64,000 nt of DNA from Massilia sp. TS11 (lineage in GTDB: Bacteria > Pseudomonadota > Gammaproteobacteria > Burkholderiales > Burkholderiaceae_D): assembly GCF_022012445.1 (NCBI RefSeq), contig NZ_JAKLTS010000009.1:167054-231053 (forward strand). The letters are read 5' to 3'. The notes beneath the pieces are model-generated. The model worked only from the letters and a program-made list of their open reading frames with translations, searched no databases and was not told where the DNA came from. The position numbers were made by a program, and so were the translations under genes. This document shows positions 9,059 to 18,584 of the stretch, piece after piece; position 1 is the stretch's first letter, and each line of letters starts with the position of its first letter.

Positions 9059-10385
9059 GCTGCTGTCCTGGTTCCGGCGCGGGGCGCTGGCGCGCCATCT
9101 GTACCTGCGCATCTATCTGGCGCTGCTGGCGGCGATCGCCATCGCCGCCATCGCCTCGGCCGTCGCCACCCACCTGCGCTATGCCGACCGGCCGCAGTTC
9201 TCGGAGGCGCGCGCCAACACCTATGCCGACATGGTGGCCGAATTCCTGCCGCCGCCCGAGGCGCCCGCCAACGAGCAGCAGGAAAGCCTCAAGCGCTGGC
9301 GCGTCGTCACGCGCACCGACATGTCCCTGTATGCGGCCAATGGCGAGCTGCTGGCCCAGGTCGGGCGCGACATGCCGGTCTGGCAGCCGGACGGGAACAG
9401 CGGCTATGTGCCGGGCCACCCGGCCGTGTTTGCGCTGCATCTGCGCGACGGCCGCTGGCTGCTGGTGCGCCACCGCCTGCCGCGCGGGCCGGTGCTGAAT
9501 ATCGGCGTGATCCTGGCCATCATCGCGCTGGTGGTGGGCCTGGGCGCCTACCCGGTGGTGCGCCGCCTGACGCGCCGCCTGGAAGCCCTGCAGACAAATG
9601 TCGAGACCTTCGGCAGCGGCCAGCTGTCGACGCGCGTGCCGGTCGACGGCAATGACGAAGTGGCGCGCCTGGCGCACAGCTTCAATGAAGCGGCCGGGCG
9701 CATCGAGGACCTGGTCGGCTCGCACAAGCGCCTGCTGGCCAATGCCTCGCACGAACTGCGCTCGCCGCTGGCGCGCATCCGCATGGCGGTGGCCCTGATG
9801 GAAGGCGCGGCGCCGCCGGCCATCGCCACGGAACTGAACCGCAATATCGCCGAGCTCGATCAGCTGATCGACGAAATCCTGCTGGCCAGCCGCCTCGACG
9901 CCAACGGCCACGAGGCCCAGGCCGAGGACGACGTCGACCTGGCCGGCCTGGCCGCCGAGGAGTGCGCGCGCGTGGACGCGGCCCTGCACGCCGAACCGGC
10001 CGCACCGGTGCGCGGCGACGCCCGCCTGCTGCGCCGCATGGTGCGCAATCTGCTGGAAAACGCCCAGCGCTACGGCGATGCTTCGCCGGTGCGCGTCAGT
10101 GTGCGGATGGTGCGCGACCAGGTGCGGCTCGACGTGTGCGACCGCGGCCCCGGCGTGCCGGAGGACGAACGCGAACGCATCTTCCAGCCCTTCTACCGGG
10201 CGGCCGGCGCCAGCGAGGCGGCCGGCGGCGTCGGTCTCGGTCTGGCCCTGGTGCGCCAGATCGCGCGCCGCCACGGCGGCGACGTGGTCTGCTTGGCCAA
10301 TCCCGATGGCGGCAGCTGCTTCCGGGTCAGCCTGCCAGCCAGCGCCAGCCCAGACCCAGCGCCATCAGGTGCAGGCCCACGCTGA
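9051..10385 (+). CDS. Sensor histidine kinase, CpxA-like
   Basis: 444 residues with an N-terminal membrane helix (about 20-42), a periplasmic sensor loop, a second helix near 150-172 (VILAIIALVVGLGAYPVV), HAMP, the H-box NASHELRSPLARIR (about 230) and a HATPase domain with N-box NLLENAQRYG and G-box motifs DRGPGVP and GGVGLGLALV. Partner of the response regulator it overlaps. The last 59 bp overlap the end of a convergent gene on the other strand. Confidence 0.93.
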   Translation: MSKLLSWFRRGALARHLYLRIYLALLAAIAIAAIASAVATHLRYADRPQFSEARANTYADMVAEFLPPPEAPANEQQESLKRWRVVTRTDMSLYAANGELLAQVGRDMPVWQPDGNSGYVPGHPAVFALHLRDGRWLLVRHRLPRGPVLNIGVILAIIALVVGLGAYPVVRRLTRRLEALQTNVETFGSGQLSTRVPVDGNDEVARLAHSFNEAAGRIEDLVGSHKRLLANASHELRSPLARIRMAVALMEGAAPPAIATELNRNIAELDQLIDEILLASRLDANGHEAQAEDDVDLAGLAAEECARVDAALHAEPAAPVRGDARLLRRMVRNLLENAQRYGDASPVRVSVRMVRDQVRLDVCDRGPGVPEDERERIFQPFYRAAGASEAAGGVGLGLALVRQIARRHGGDVVCLANPDGGSCFRVSLPASASPDPAPSGAGPR

Positions 10386-10620
10386 TCCAGAAGCGCCACA
10401 GGAAGGTCGGCTTGGCCGATTTATGGCGTAGCAGCTGCTGCGCCAGCCAGCCCCCCGGCCAGCCGCCCAGCAGGCCAAGCACCAGCAGCTGGCGCTCGGG
10501 CACGCGGCGGCGTCCGGCGCGCGCGGCCGCCTTGTCGTAGGCGTAGACCAGAAAAGTCAGCAGGCTGAGAGCAGTGTAGCCAGCGCCCAGCGCCAGCAGC
10601 AGATCGGGATGCGAGAACAT
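10327..10620 (-). CDS. DUF1294 small membrane protein
   Basis: A 97-residue integral membrane protein with helices near residues 5-24 and in the C-terminal half (WRFWISVGLHLMALGLGW). The segment YAYDKAAARAGRRRVPE followed by LGLLGGWPGGWLAQQLLRHKSAKPTF matches the DUF1294 family, which has no established function. The start MFSHPD was chosen as the family N-terminus; codons upstream lie in the intergenic region. Its 3' end overlaps the kinase gene by 59 bp tail to tail. Confidence 0.82.
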   Translation of the reverse strand: MFSHPDLLLALGAGYTALSLLTFLVYAYDKAAARAGRRRVPERQLLVLGLLGGWPGGWLAQQLLRHKSAKPTFLWRFWISVGLHLMALGLGWRWLAG

Positions 10621-10693
10621 GGCGCCGATTGTACAGCGCATGCATATTTCGCTACACTAGTGGTCATCTTTGCCAGCCTGCTCCCCCTGTCCC

Positions 10694-11998
10694 ATGTCTG
10701 ACCCGCGCGCCCCCTCCCCTGCGCCCTTGGCGGAAGTCGCCAGTCTGCGCAGCGTGCTCGATTCGGTCGGCGCGTATATCTTCACCAAGGACCTGCAGGG
10801 CCGCTACACCTTCGTCAATGCCCTGGTCTGCGAGCTGCTTGGCCAGCCAGCCGAGGCGGTGCTGGGCCGGGACGACAGCCTGTTCTTCGACCTCGAACGC
10901 TCGCAGACCCTGCGCGAGAACGACCGCCGCGTGCTGGAGCTGGGCGAGACCATCGCCAACGAGGAGGTCAATGTCGTGAAGGGCAGCGGCGAGGTGCGCA
11001 TCTACTGGTCGGTCAAGCAGCCGATCCGCGACGCGGACGGACGCATCATCGGCATGAGCGGCATCGCCACCGACATCACCGAGCGCAAACGCCTCGAGCG
11101 CGAGCTGCAGGCCCAGCGCGAGATGCTGACCACAGTGCTCGACCACACCGAGGCCGCGGTCTACATGAAGGACCGCGAGGGCCACTACCTCTACGTGAAC
11201 GACAAGACGGCCGCCGTCTTCGGCCTGCCCAAGGACGACATCCTGGGCCGGCGCGACAGCGAACTGCTGGAGCCGAGCCAGGCCGCGGCCGTGCGCGCGA
11301 TGGACCTGCAGCTGTTCACCACGCGCGAAAAGCAGTGCGGCGAGGAGACCATGCCCGGCCCACAGGGCAGCCGGCGCCACTTCTGGACGATCAAGGTGCC
11401 GCTGTCGCGCGAGAGCAGCGGCGACACCCTGGTCGGCATCTCCACCGACATCACCGAAATGCAGGTGCTGAAGGAAGAACTGCAGCGCCAGGCCTACACC
11501 GACATGCTGACCGGCGTCTCGAACCGGCGCCACTTCTTCCAGGAGGCGGCCAAGGAATTCTCGAAGGCGCGCCGCTACCGCCTGGCGCTATCGGCCATCG
11601 TGCTCGATCTCGACCACTTCAAGCAGATCAACGACCGCTATGGCCACCAGGCCGGCGACGCGGTGCTGGTCGAACTGGCCCAGCATTGCGTGCGCACGGT
11701 GCGCGACTGCGACCTGTTCGGCCGCCTGGGCGGCGAGGAATTCGCCTTCGTGCTGCCATCCACCCAGCTCGACGCCGCCTACATCCTGGCCGAACGCCTG
11801 CGCACCTCGCTGACGGGCATGCTGATCAAAGGCGACTGGCCGGGCGCCATCGCGCCCACGGCCAGCTTCGGCGTGGCCATGCTGAATCCGCAGGACCGCG
11901 ACATCGCCGCCCTGCTGGCGCGCGCCGACAAGGCCCTGTACCAGGCCAAGGAAGGCGGGCGCAATCGCGTCTGTATTGCCTCGGACGCCTACTCCTAG
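10694..11998 (+). CDS. Diguanylate cyclase with two PAS domains
   Basis: 434 residues that should make c-di-GMP. PAS 1 spans about 15-130 and ends with a PAC segment (IATDITERKRL); PAS 2 spans about 145-265 and ends ISTDITEMQVL. The GGDEF domain follows (DMLTGVSNRRHFF, DLDHFKQINDRYGH, GRLGGEEFAFV). The GGEEF active site is intact, and RDCD five residues upstream is the inhibitory I-site, so product inhibition is likely. There are no membrane helices. The start MSDPRAP is preferred over an upstream codon that would add eight unlikely residues. Confidence 0.92.
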   Translation: MSDPRAPSPAPLAEVASLRSVLDSVGAYIFTKDLQGRYTFVNALVCELLGQPAEAVLGRDDSLFFDLERSQTLRENDRRVLELGETIANEEVNVVKGSGEVRIYWSVKQPIRDADGRIIGMSGIATDITERKRLERELQAQREMLTTVLDHTEAAVYMKDREGHYLYVNDKTAAVFGLPKDDILGRRDSELLEPSQAAAVRAMDLQLFTTREKQCGEETMPGPQGSRRHFWTIKVPLSRESSGDTLVGISTDITEMQVLKEELQRQAYTDMLTGVSNRRHFFQEAAKEFSKARRYRLALSAIVLDLDHFKQINDRYGHQAGDAVLVELAQHCVRTVRDCDLFGRLGGEEFAFVLPSTQLDAAYILAERLRTSLTGMLIKGDWPGAIAPTASFGVAMLNPQDRDIAALLARADKALYQAKEGGRNRVCIASDAYS

Positions 11999-12032
11999 CG
12001 ATAATGCGGAACCCAAGCCGAAGAGGTTCCGC

Positions 12033-12530
12033 ATGAAGATGATTCCCCTGTTGCTGCTGCTGGCCGCCAGCGCCCCCGCCCTGGCCCAGGACGCCGCCCT
12101 GCAGCGTTGCCGCGCGATTGGCGATGCCAGCGCGCGTCTGGCCTGTTATGACGCGATTGCTGTCGCCACACCGGCCCCGGCCGCGCGCCCCGCCGCTCCG
12201 GCGGCAGCGGCCGCATCGATGGCACCGGCGGCCGCGCCGGCCGCCAAGACCGACGACCCGCGCGTCGCCAATTTCGGCATCGAGCAGGTGAAGAAGCCGG
12301 GCGAGCAGCTGGACGTGATCGAGACCTCGATCAAAGGCTATTTCGAAGGCTGGCGCCCGAACCTGGCGATCACGCTCGCCAACGGCCAGGTGTGGCGCGT
12401 GGTGGACGACAGCGATGGCCTGGTCGGCGTGGAGAACCCGCGCGTGGTGCTCCGGCGCGGCATGCTGGGCGCCGTCTACATGGAATTCGACCAGACCAAC
12501 AAGTCGCCGCGCGTGCGCCGCATCCGCTAA
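12033..12530 (+). CDS. Secreted protein of unknown function with an RLACYD motif
   Basis: 165 residues with a signal peptide (MKMIPLLLLLAASAPALAQ, cleaved around residue 19). The mature N-terminus RCRAIGDASARLACYDAI is a short Cys-pair motif seen at the start of many unrelated periplasmic proteins; an Ala/Pro-rich linker (about 45-75) follows, then a compact beta-rich domain (residues 85-165) with W-rich segment GWRPNLAITLANGQVWRVVDD. Function unknown. Its stop codon is shared in a CTAA overlap with the convergent flavoprotein gene. Confidence 0.8.
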   Translation: MKMIPLLLLLAASAPALAQDAALQRCRAIGDASARLACYDAIAVATPAPAARPAAPAAAAASMAPAAAPAAKTDDPRVANFGIEQVKKPGEQLDVIETSIKGYFEGWRPNLAITLANGQVWRVVDDSDGLVGVENPRVVLRRGMLGAVYMEFDQTNKSPRVRRIR

Positions 12531-14134
12531 GCGAGCGCCCGTTCGGCCGCGGCGATGCCCCACCACGCGGCTTCCTCAAATACGGAAAAACCGGACAGGT
12601 CGGCGTGGGCGAACAGGATCGGCCCGCTGGCCGCGCGCAGCGCACGCAGGCCGGCATTGCTGCGAAAGCCGGGGCGCGGAATCGCCATCGCATGGCCACG
12701 CACCGTCGCTTCGGCGCGCTCGACGCAGGGCGCGAACTTCCAGCCATAGGCCGCTTCAAGGTCGCGCGCGGCCAGCTCCATGATGGCCTGCGGCGTGCTG
12801 TTGACGAGCCACTCGCGCGCCGCCTTCGGGCTCTGGTGCGACAGCGCCACGTAGGACGTGAACACCGTCTTCTCGGGCGGCGTAACGCGGATGTCCTGGT
12901 GGGTGGCCACCACATAGCCAAGGCCCGGTTCATCGTAGACGACGTTATCCCAGCACAGCGGCACGCCCGGGCCTTCGCCGGGAAAATCACGCATCAGAAA
13001 ACTGGTGACCAGCCAGGGCGCATAGGCCGGCGTGTGCTGGCGCGCGTCGAAGCCGAGCGCGCCGATGTCCTCCACCACGCGCGCCGCCACATACAGGGGC
13101 ATGGCGCAGATGGCCTTGCGGGCGCGCACCGAGTAGCTGCGCGGTTTGCCGTCGACCAGCGCAAAGCAGTCCACCTCCACGCCCTGCCCGGCGCGGCGCA
13201 CGCGCACGGCCGTCCCGGCGCGGTGCTCGGCCTGGGCCAGGCGCTGCAGGCCGTCGGCCAGCACGGACAGGCCGCCCGGCCAGGTGAGCCAGGCGCCGTT
13301 GCCCGCATTGGCCGCCTGCCCCCAGCGCGAGCAGTAGTAATGCAGGCCGGCCCAGGCCGACACCTGATCGTAGCGCGCGCCGTAGTCGTCGCGGCAGCAG
13401 TAATTCAGATACCAGTGCAGGGTGGGCGCACGGTAGCCGTGCTGGTCGAGCCAGTCCTTGAGGGTGATGCGGTCGAGCGCCTGCCAGGCCGGGTCCTCGC
13501 TCGAGAGCACGGTCGGAAACACGAACAGGCGGCGGCCGTCGCTGCCGCGCAGCTGGCGCAGGCGCTCAACCTCGGCGAAGAAGCGGCGCTGCTCGGCCAG
13601 CTCCCAGGCCGGCACGCCCTCGGTCGGGATGAAGCCGTCCTGCCAGTGGCCCTGATGCAGCAGGCGCTCCTCGGGCGCATGCAGGATCGCGCGCTCGTCG
13701 TAGTAAGGCTTCTCGGCAAACGGGTCGCGCTGGATGATGCCCAGTTCGGCCAGCATCTCGCGCACATGGGTCGATTCCGGCGACGGCAGCGGCAGGTAGT
13801 GGGCGCCGGTCGGATAGGCATAGTCGCCGAAGCGCCCGCCAGCCGCATTCCCCTGCGGTTGCGGGCCGTCGATGATGAGGGCGCCGCGGTGGCCGAGCTT
13901 GCGCAGCTTCCAGGCCGCGCTCAGACCCGCCACCCCGGAACCGAGGATGACGATATCGGTCTCCACCCGCTCGGACGGCGGCGGCAGCTGCGTGTGGTCG
14001 CGCAGCGCATGCCCCTCGGCGCGGCCCGGGAAGTGCACGCCGGCCGGATAATCGACCCAGCGCCGCCCGCCCCAGGCCAGGCCAGCGCCGGCCGCCACCG
14101 CGGCGCCGGCCAGCACGAAGCTGCGCCGGTCCAT
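12527..14134 (-). CDS. Tat-exported FAD-dependent amine oxidoreductase-like protein
   Basis: 535 residues. The N-terminus DRRSFVLAGAAVAAGAGLAW has a twin-arginine-like motif and hydrophobic stretch. A Rossmann FAD motif (DIVILGSGVAGLSAAWKL, about residue 57) and a C-terminal segment (ANAGLRALRAASGPILFAHADLSG) fit the NAD(P)-binding/amine oxidoreductase flavoproteins. Substrate unknown; oxidation of a polyamine or derived amine is an attractive guess because it is translationally coupled (TGATG) to the spermidine synthase-like gene upstream. MDRRSF was taken as the start for that overlap and the signal. Confidence 0.78.
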   Translation of the reverse strand: MDRRSFVLAGAAVAAGAGLAWGGRRWVDYPAGVHFPGRAEGHALRDHTQLPPPSERVETDIVILGSGVAGLSAAWKLRKLGHRGALIIDGPQPQGNAAGGRFGDYAYPTGAHYLPLPSPESTHVREMLAELGIIQRDPFAEKPYYDERAILHAPEERLLHQGHWQDGFIPTEGVPAWELAEQRRFFAEVERLRQLRGSDGRRLFVFPTVLSSEDPAWQALDRITLKDWLDQHGYRAPTLHWYLNYCCRDDYGARYDQVSAWAGLHYYCSRWGQAANAGNGAWLTWPGGLSVLADGLQRLAQAEHRAGTAVRVRRAGQGVEVDCFALVDGKPRSYSVRARKAICAMPLYVAARVVEDIGALGFDARQHTPAYAPWLVTSFLMRDFPGEGPGVPLCWDNVVYDEPGLGYVVATHQDIRVTPPEKTVFTSYVALSHQSPKAAREWLVNSTPQAIMELAARDLEAAYGWKFAPCVERAEATVRGHAMAIPRPGFRSNAGLRALRAASGPILFAHADLSGFSVFEEAAWWGIAAAERALA

Positions 14135-15645
14135 CAGCGGATCACCCGGCGCCAGTCCTGCTCGAATTCGTGCACGAGCGACTGGGTGTTCAGGCGGTTC
14201 GGCGCCATCGGCAGGGCCGGCATATCGGGCGGGAAGACAAACATCGCGCGCGTCGTCTCCGCATTCAGGAAGCGCATCGGCAGGCGGTAACGCGTGGGCG
14301 GCGTGTAATCGAGTTCGGGCGAGGCGAGGATGAAGCCCCACTCGCCGAACGACGGCACATAGGCGTGATACGGCCAGGTGCGCAGACCGGCTTCGCGCAG
14401 GGTGGCGTCCACCGTCCAGTAGGCGTGGGGCGCGAAGAACGGCGAGGTGGACTGCACCACCACCAGGCCCTTGGCCGCCAGGTGGCGTTTGACGTTGGCG
14501 TAGAACGGCACCGAGTACAGCTTACCGAGCGCGAAGCTGGACGGATCGGGGAAGTCGATGATGACGGCATCGAACATCTCGCTGCTGCGTTCAAGCCAGA
14601 GGGCGGCATCGGTATTCACCACGCGCACGCGCTTGTCGCTGAATGAGCCGTGGTTCAGGGCCACCAGCTCCGGACGCTGGGCGAAGGCGGTGGTCATGGC
14701 GGCGTCCAGATCGACCAGGGTCACCTGCTCGATCTGCGGATAGCGCAGCACCTCGCGCAGGGCCAGCCCGTCGCCGCCGCCCAGCACCAGCACGCGCCGC
14801 GCCCACGGCAGGGCCTCGAGCATCGGATGCACGAGCGCCTCGTGGTAGCGGTATTCGTCGCGCGAGGAGAACTGCAGATTGCCGTTGATGTAAAGGCGCA
14901 GATCGTCCTTCCAGCGCGTGATCACCAGGCGCTGGTAGGGGGTGCTGGTGGCATACACGATGTCGTCGCCAAACAGCCCGCGTTCGCCGAAGTGCACCAT
15001 GCGGTCGGCGCCGAGAAAGCCGAGCACCAGCACCAGCATCACCACGGCCGCGCGCAGCACGCGCCCGCTGATGTCCGCCAGCTCGTGGCGGAAGGCGCGC
15101 AGGGTCCAGAAGGCCACGGCCACGTTCGCCATGCCGAACACGAAGCCGGTGCGCACCAGCCCCAGTTGCGGCGCCAGCACCAGCGGGAACAGCAGCGACA
15201 CCGCCAGCGCGCCCAGATAATCGAAACTGAGCACGCGGCTGACCAGTTCCTTGAAAGCCGTCTTGCGCGCCTCGAGCGCGCGCATCACCAGCGGAATCTC
15301 CATCCCCACCAGCGCGCCGATCAGAAACACCAGCACGTACAGCATGGTGCGGAAAGGCGCGGCCAGCCACGCATAGCTGAGAAACAGCAGCGCCGCCGAG
15401 GTGCCGCCGATCAGGCCGACGGCCAGCTCGATATCGATGAAGCGCGCCAGCACATGCTCATCGTCGACGAACTTGGAAAAGTGCGCACCGACGCCCATAG
15501 CGAACAGGTAGCAGCCGATGATGGTGGAGAACTGCAGGACCGAATCGCCGAGCAGATAACTCGACAGGGCGCCGGCGATCAATTCGTAGGCCAGACCGCA
15601 GGACGCGACCACGAACACCGATAACATCAAAATCCGTTTTGTCAT
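14134..15645 (-). CDS. Membrane-anchored spermidine synthase-like aminopropyltransferase
   Basis: 503 residues. The first about 215 form roughly seven membrane helices (MLSVFVVASCGLAYELIAGAL onward). The rest is a spermidine-synthase/methyltransferase fold with VLVLGGGDGLALREVLRYP (about 280), VTLVDLDAAM and the downstream VIIDFPDPSSFALGKLYSVPFY. The family is known as spermidine synthase with an N-terminal membrane domain; its true acceptor has not been established. The flavoprotein gene overlaps its stop. A SpeD gene that could supply decarboxylated SAM lies in the divergent operon. Confidence 0.85.
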   Translation of the reverse strand: MTKRILMLSVFVVASCGLAYELIAGALSSYLLGDSVLQFSTIIGCYLFAMGVGAHFSKFVDDEHVLARFIDIELAVGLIGGTSAALLFLSYAWLAAPFRTMLYVLVFLIGALVGMEIPLVMRALEARKTAFKELVSRVLSFDYLGALAVSLLFPLVLAPQLGLVRTGFVFGMANVAVAFWTLRAFRHELADISGRVLRAAVVMLVLVLGFLGADRMVHFGERGLFGDDIVYATSTPYQRLVITRWKDDLRLYINGNLQFSSRDEYRYHEALVHPMLEALPWARRVLVLGGGDGLALREVLRYPQIEQVTLVDLDAAMTTAFAQRPELVALNHGSFSDKRVRVVNTDAALWLERSSEMFDAVIIDFPDPSSFALGKLYSVPFYANVKRHLAAKGLVVVQSTSPFFAPHAYWTVDATLREAGLRTWPYHAYVPSFGEWGFILASPELDYTPPTRYRLPMRFLNAETTRAMFVFPPDMPALPMAPNRLNTQSLVHEFEQDWRRVIR

Positions 15646-15708
15646 GCGTGGTCTTTTGCTCTAAGATTTCATGTGTGCTGTCAATTTTGCAATCACCCGA
15701 GAGTATAC

Positions 15709-16095
15709 ATGGACGCCATCCTCAATTACCTGTTGCATCTTCTTCTCTCGGCGGGACTCGTGGCCGCCTTTTTCTGGATCTACACCGGCATCACGCCCTT
15801 CAAGGAAGTGGCGCTGATCCGCGGCGGCAATATGGCGGCCGCCCTGTCCCTCAGCGGCGCTGTGCTCGGCTTTGCGGTCACCTTGGCCTCGGCCCTCATG
15901 CATACGCCCGACTACCGCCAGTTTCTGCTGTGGGCGGCGCTGGCCCTGATCGTGCAGCTCGCGTGTTACTTTGTCGCCACACGTCTGCTGCACATGGCGC
16001 AGGACCAGATCGAAGCCAATAACAAGGCCTTCGGCACCCTGCTCGGCGGCATTTCCCTCTCCATCGGCCTGATCAACGCAGGCTGCATTTCCTGA
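15709..16095 (+). CDS. DUF350 membrane protein
   Basis: 128 residues with four hydrophobic helices (about 5-25, 45-65, 72-92, 108-125), matching the DUF350 (YjfL-type) family, whose biochemical role is unknown. In E. coli the YjfL gene sits with a PspA-family and a glutathionylspermidine synthase-like gene, so the association with membrane stress and polyamines recurs here. First gene of an operon divergent from the spermidine synthase-like gene; the shared upstream gap is 63 bp. Confidence 0.85.
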   Translation: MDAILNYLLHLLLSAGLVAAFFWIYTGITPFKEVALIRGGNMAAALSLSGAVLGFAVTLASALMHTPDYRQFLLWAALALIVQLACYFVATRLLHMAQDQIEANNKAFGTLLGGISLSIGLINAGCIS

Positions 16096-16116
16096 ACACT
16101 CACTAAGGAGTGAAGC

Positions 16117-17127
16117 ATGTCCTTCGGTTCTTTCATCAAGAAGCAGTTTATCGACATCCTGCAATGGAACGAAGACCAGGACGGTGTGCTGGCCTGGCGC
16201 TATCCGATGCAGGACTTTGAAATCCAGAACGGCGCCCAGCTGGTCGTGCGCGAATCGCAGATGGCGGTTTTCGTCGACGAAGGCAAGATCGCCGACGTGT
16301 TCGGTCCCGGCACCCACCGCCTGAGCACGGCCACCCTGCCCGTGCTGACCTATCTGCGCAACTGGGACAAGCTGTTCGAGTCGCCGTTCAAGTCCGACGT
16401 CTACTTCTTCAGCACGCGCGTGCAGACCGGGCGCAAATGGGGCACGACCCAGCCGATCACCGTGCGCGACAAGGATTTCGACATGATCCGCGTGCGCGCC
16501 TTCGGCATGTACTCCTACCGCATCGCCGACCCGCGCGCCTTCTTCACCGAAGTCAGCGGCACGCGCGAGAGCTATACGCGCGACCAGGTCGAAGAGCAGC
16601 TGCGCGGTCTGATGCTGGCCACGATGGCCAATTCGATCGGCGCCTCCCAGGTGCCCTTCCTCGACATGGCCGCCAACCAGACCCTGATGGCCCAGCAGGT
16701 CAAGGGCGATCTGGCCACGGCCTTCGCCAAATACGGCATCGGCCTGGACGAGTTCAACGTCACCAGCGTCAGCCTGCCGGAAGAGCTGCAGGCCGCCCTC
16801 GACGAGCGCATCGCGGCCGGCATGAAAGGCTCGCTGGCGCCGAACAAGATGAGCGGCTTCACCCAGTTCCAGGTCGCCTCCAGCATTCCGCTGGCGGCCC
16901 AGAACGAGGGCGGCCTGGCCGGACTGGGCGCTTCGCTCGGCGCCGGCATGGCGGTCGGCCAGGCCATGGGCCAGGGCCTGAACCAGGCGATGACGCCGCC
17001 GGCTCCGGGCCAGGAACCGATCGAGGAGCGCCTGGCCAAGCTCAAGGGTCTGCTCGACAAGGGCCTGATTTCCCAGGCCGACTACGACAGCACCAAGGCC
17101 GAACTGCTGAAAAAACTGATCGGATAA
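16117..17127 (+). CDS. SPFH/band-7 protein with C-terminal SHOCT helix (YdjI-like)
   Basis: 336 residues. Residues about 30-230 form an SPFH domain (QLVVRESQMAVFVDEGKIADVFGPGTHRL region, then YSYRIADPRAFFTEVSG) of the virion-core/YdjI type. Residues 255-295 are Gly/Ala-rich, and the end EERLAKLKGLLDKGLISQADYD is a SHOCT oligomerisation motif. SPFH proteins scaffold membrane domains; YdjI relatives are linked to envelope stress. RBS AAGGAG lies upstream. The DUF4178 gene follows 9 bp later in the operon. Confidence 0.87.
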   Translation: MSFGSFIKKQFIDILQWNEDQDGVLAWRYPMQDFEIQNGAQLVVRESQMAVFVDEGKIADVFGPGTHRLSTATLPVLTYLRNWDKLFESPFKSDVYFFSTRVQTGRKWGTTQPITVRDKDFDMIRVRAFGMYSYRIADPRAFFTEVSGTRESYTRDQVEEQLRGLMLATMANSIGASQVPFLDMAANQTLMAQQVKGDLATAFAKYGIGLDEFNVTSVSLPEELQAALDERIAAGMKGSLAPNKMSGFTQFQVASSIPLAAQNEGGLAGLGASLGAGMAVGQAMGQGLNQAMTPPAPGQEPIEERLAKLKGLLDKGLISQADYDSTKAELLKKLIG

Positions 17128-17136
17128 GACACCCGG

Positions 17137-18582
17137 ATGCAAACCGTTTCTTGCCCCAGCTGCGGCGCGCCCGTTCAGTTCCGCTCGCACGCCTCCGTGA
17201 TGGCGGTGTGCGAGTACTGCCAGACCAGCGTGCTGAAGGACGCCGACAGCGTCAAGGATCTGGGCAAGATGTCCTCCGTGCTGGAGGACTACTCGCCGAT
17301 TCAGATCGGCACCAGCGGCGTGTTTGGCGGGCGCGGCTTCAGCGTGGTCGGGCGCATCCAGCTGCGCTACAGCGCCGGCATGTGGAACGAGTGGTATCTG
17401 CTGTTCGAGGATGGCGGCACGGCCTGGCTGGGCGATTCGTCCGGCCTGTACACGCTGACGCGCGCCATCACGCCCGGCGGCGCCCTGCCGCGTTTTGCCG
17501 ACATCGTCCCCGGCGACATGTACCGGATCGGCCCCGAGGCCTGGACCGCGGCCGAGAAGCGCAGCGCCCAGTGCGTGGGCGGCCAGGGCGAACTGCCGTT
17601 CCGTGTCGGCGCAGGCTGGCAGGCCGAGGTGGCGGACTTCCGCAGCGGCAGCCAGTTCCTGACCCTCGACTATTCGGATGGGCCGACACCGGTCGTCTAT
17701 CAGGGCCAGGCCGTCAGCCTCGACGGCCTGCAATGCCAGCTGCTGCGCGACGACGATGCCATCGCCGCCAGCGCCGGCAAGTACAAGGGCCGCGTGGCCG
17801 CGCTCGACTGCCCGTCCTGCGGCTCGCCCGTGCAGTACCTGCCCGGCCTGACCGGACATCTGGTCTGCCAGGCCTGCCACAGCCAGATCGACGCCGCCAG
17901 TCCCAAGGCCCAGGTGCTGGCCAAGGGCGAGGAAGTCGAGCGCGTCAGCACCACCTTGCGCCTGGGCGCCCAGGCCACGATCAATGGCCAGCTGCACACC
18001 GTCATCGGCGCCATGCAGCGCCAGGACGAGGAAGGCAATGCCTGGACCGAATACCTGGTCTACAACACGCGCAACAGCTTCTTCTGGCTGGTGGAAACCC
18101 CGGACGGCTGGTGGCGCGCCAACGTCATGCCCGACTGGCCGCTGTGGCTATCCACGGCGTCGGAATCGGTGGTGGCCGACAAGACCAATTTCCACAAGCT
18201 GTATGACTACGTGGCCAGCGTGACCTGGGCGGCCGGCGCCTTCAACTGGCGCGTGCAGGTCGGCGACCAGGTGCGCGTGTACGAATTTGAACAAGGCAGC
18301 ACGCGCCTCGCGGCCGAGCTGACGACCGAGGAAATGACCTGGTCGCGCTCGGTGCGGCTGGCCAATGACCAGGTGCTGGCCTGGTTCGGCAAGGACGTGA
18401 AGGCCGAGCGCATGCCGAGCCCGCGCCAGCGCAAGTCGACCCTGGCCACGCTGCTGTGGTGGCTGCTGGCCCTGAACGCCATCCCGCTGCTGCTGGAGCC
18501 GGGCGCGACCTGGGTCTATCCGGTACTGGGCGCGCTGGCCATCTATCTGCCGGCGAAATTTCTGGAATCGAGCGAGTCCTGA
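17137..18582 (+). CDS. DUF4178 protein with two zinc ribbons
   Basis: 481 residues made of two similar units: each starts with a four-Cys zinc ribbon (CPSCGAPVQF...CEYC at 5-30; CPSCGSPVQY...CQAC around 225-250) and is followed by a DUF4178 beta-rich domain (SPIQIGTSGVFGGRGFSVVG; TLRLGAQATINGQLHTVIG). A single pair of membrane helices lies at the C-terminus (LLWWLLALNAIPLLL, WVYPVLGALAIYL). The function of DUF4178 is not known. It is tightly linked to the SPFH gene upstream and to a Gly-rich mini-protein and speD downstream. Confidence 0.85.
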   Translation: MQTVSCPSCGAPVQFRSHASVMAVCEYCQTSVLKDADSVKDLGKMSSVLEDYSPIQIGTSGVFGGRGFSVVGRIQLRYSAGMWNEWYLLFEDGGTAWLGDSSGLYTLTRAITPGGALPRFADIVPGDMYRIGPEAWTAAEKRSAQCVGGQGELPFRVGAGWQAEVADFRSGSQFLTLDYSDGPTPVVYQGQAVSLDGLQCQLLRDDDAIAASAGKYKGRVAALDCPSCGSPVQYLPGLTGHLVCQACHSQIDAASPKAQVLAKGEEVERVSTTLRLGAQATINGQLHTVIGAMQRQDEEGNAWTEYLVYNTRNSFFWLVETPDGWWRANVMPDWPLWLSTASESVVADKTNFHKLYDYVASVTWAAGAFNWRVQVGDQVRVYEFEQGSTRLAAELTTEEMTWSRSVRLANDQVLAWFGKDVKAERMPSPRQRKSTLATLLWWLLALNAIPLLLEPGATWVYPVLGALAIYLPAKFLESSES

Positions 18583-18584
18583 GC

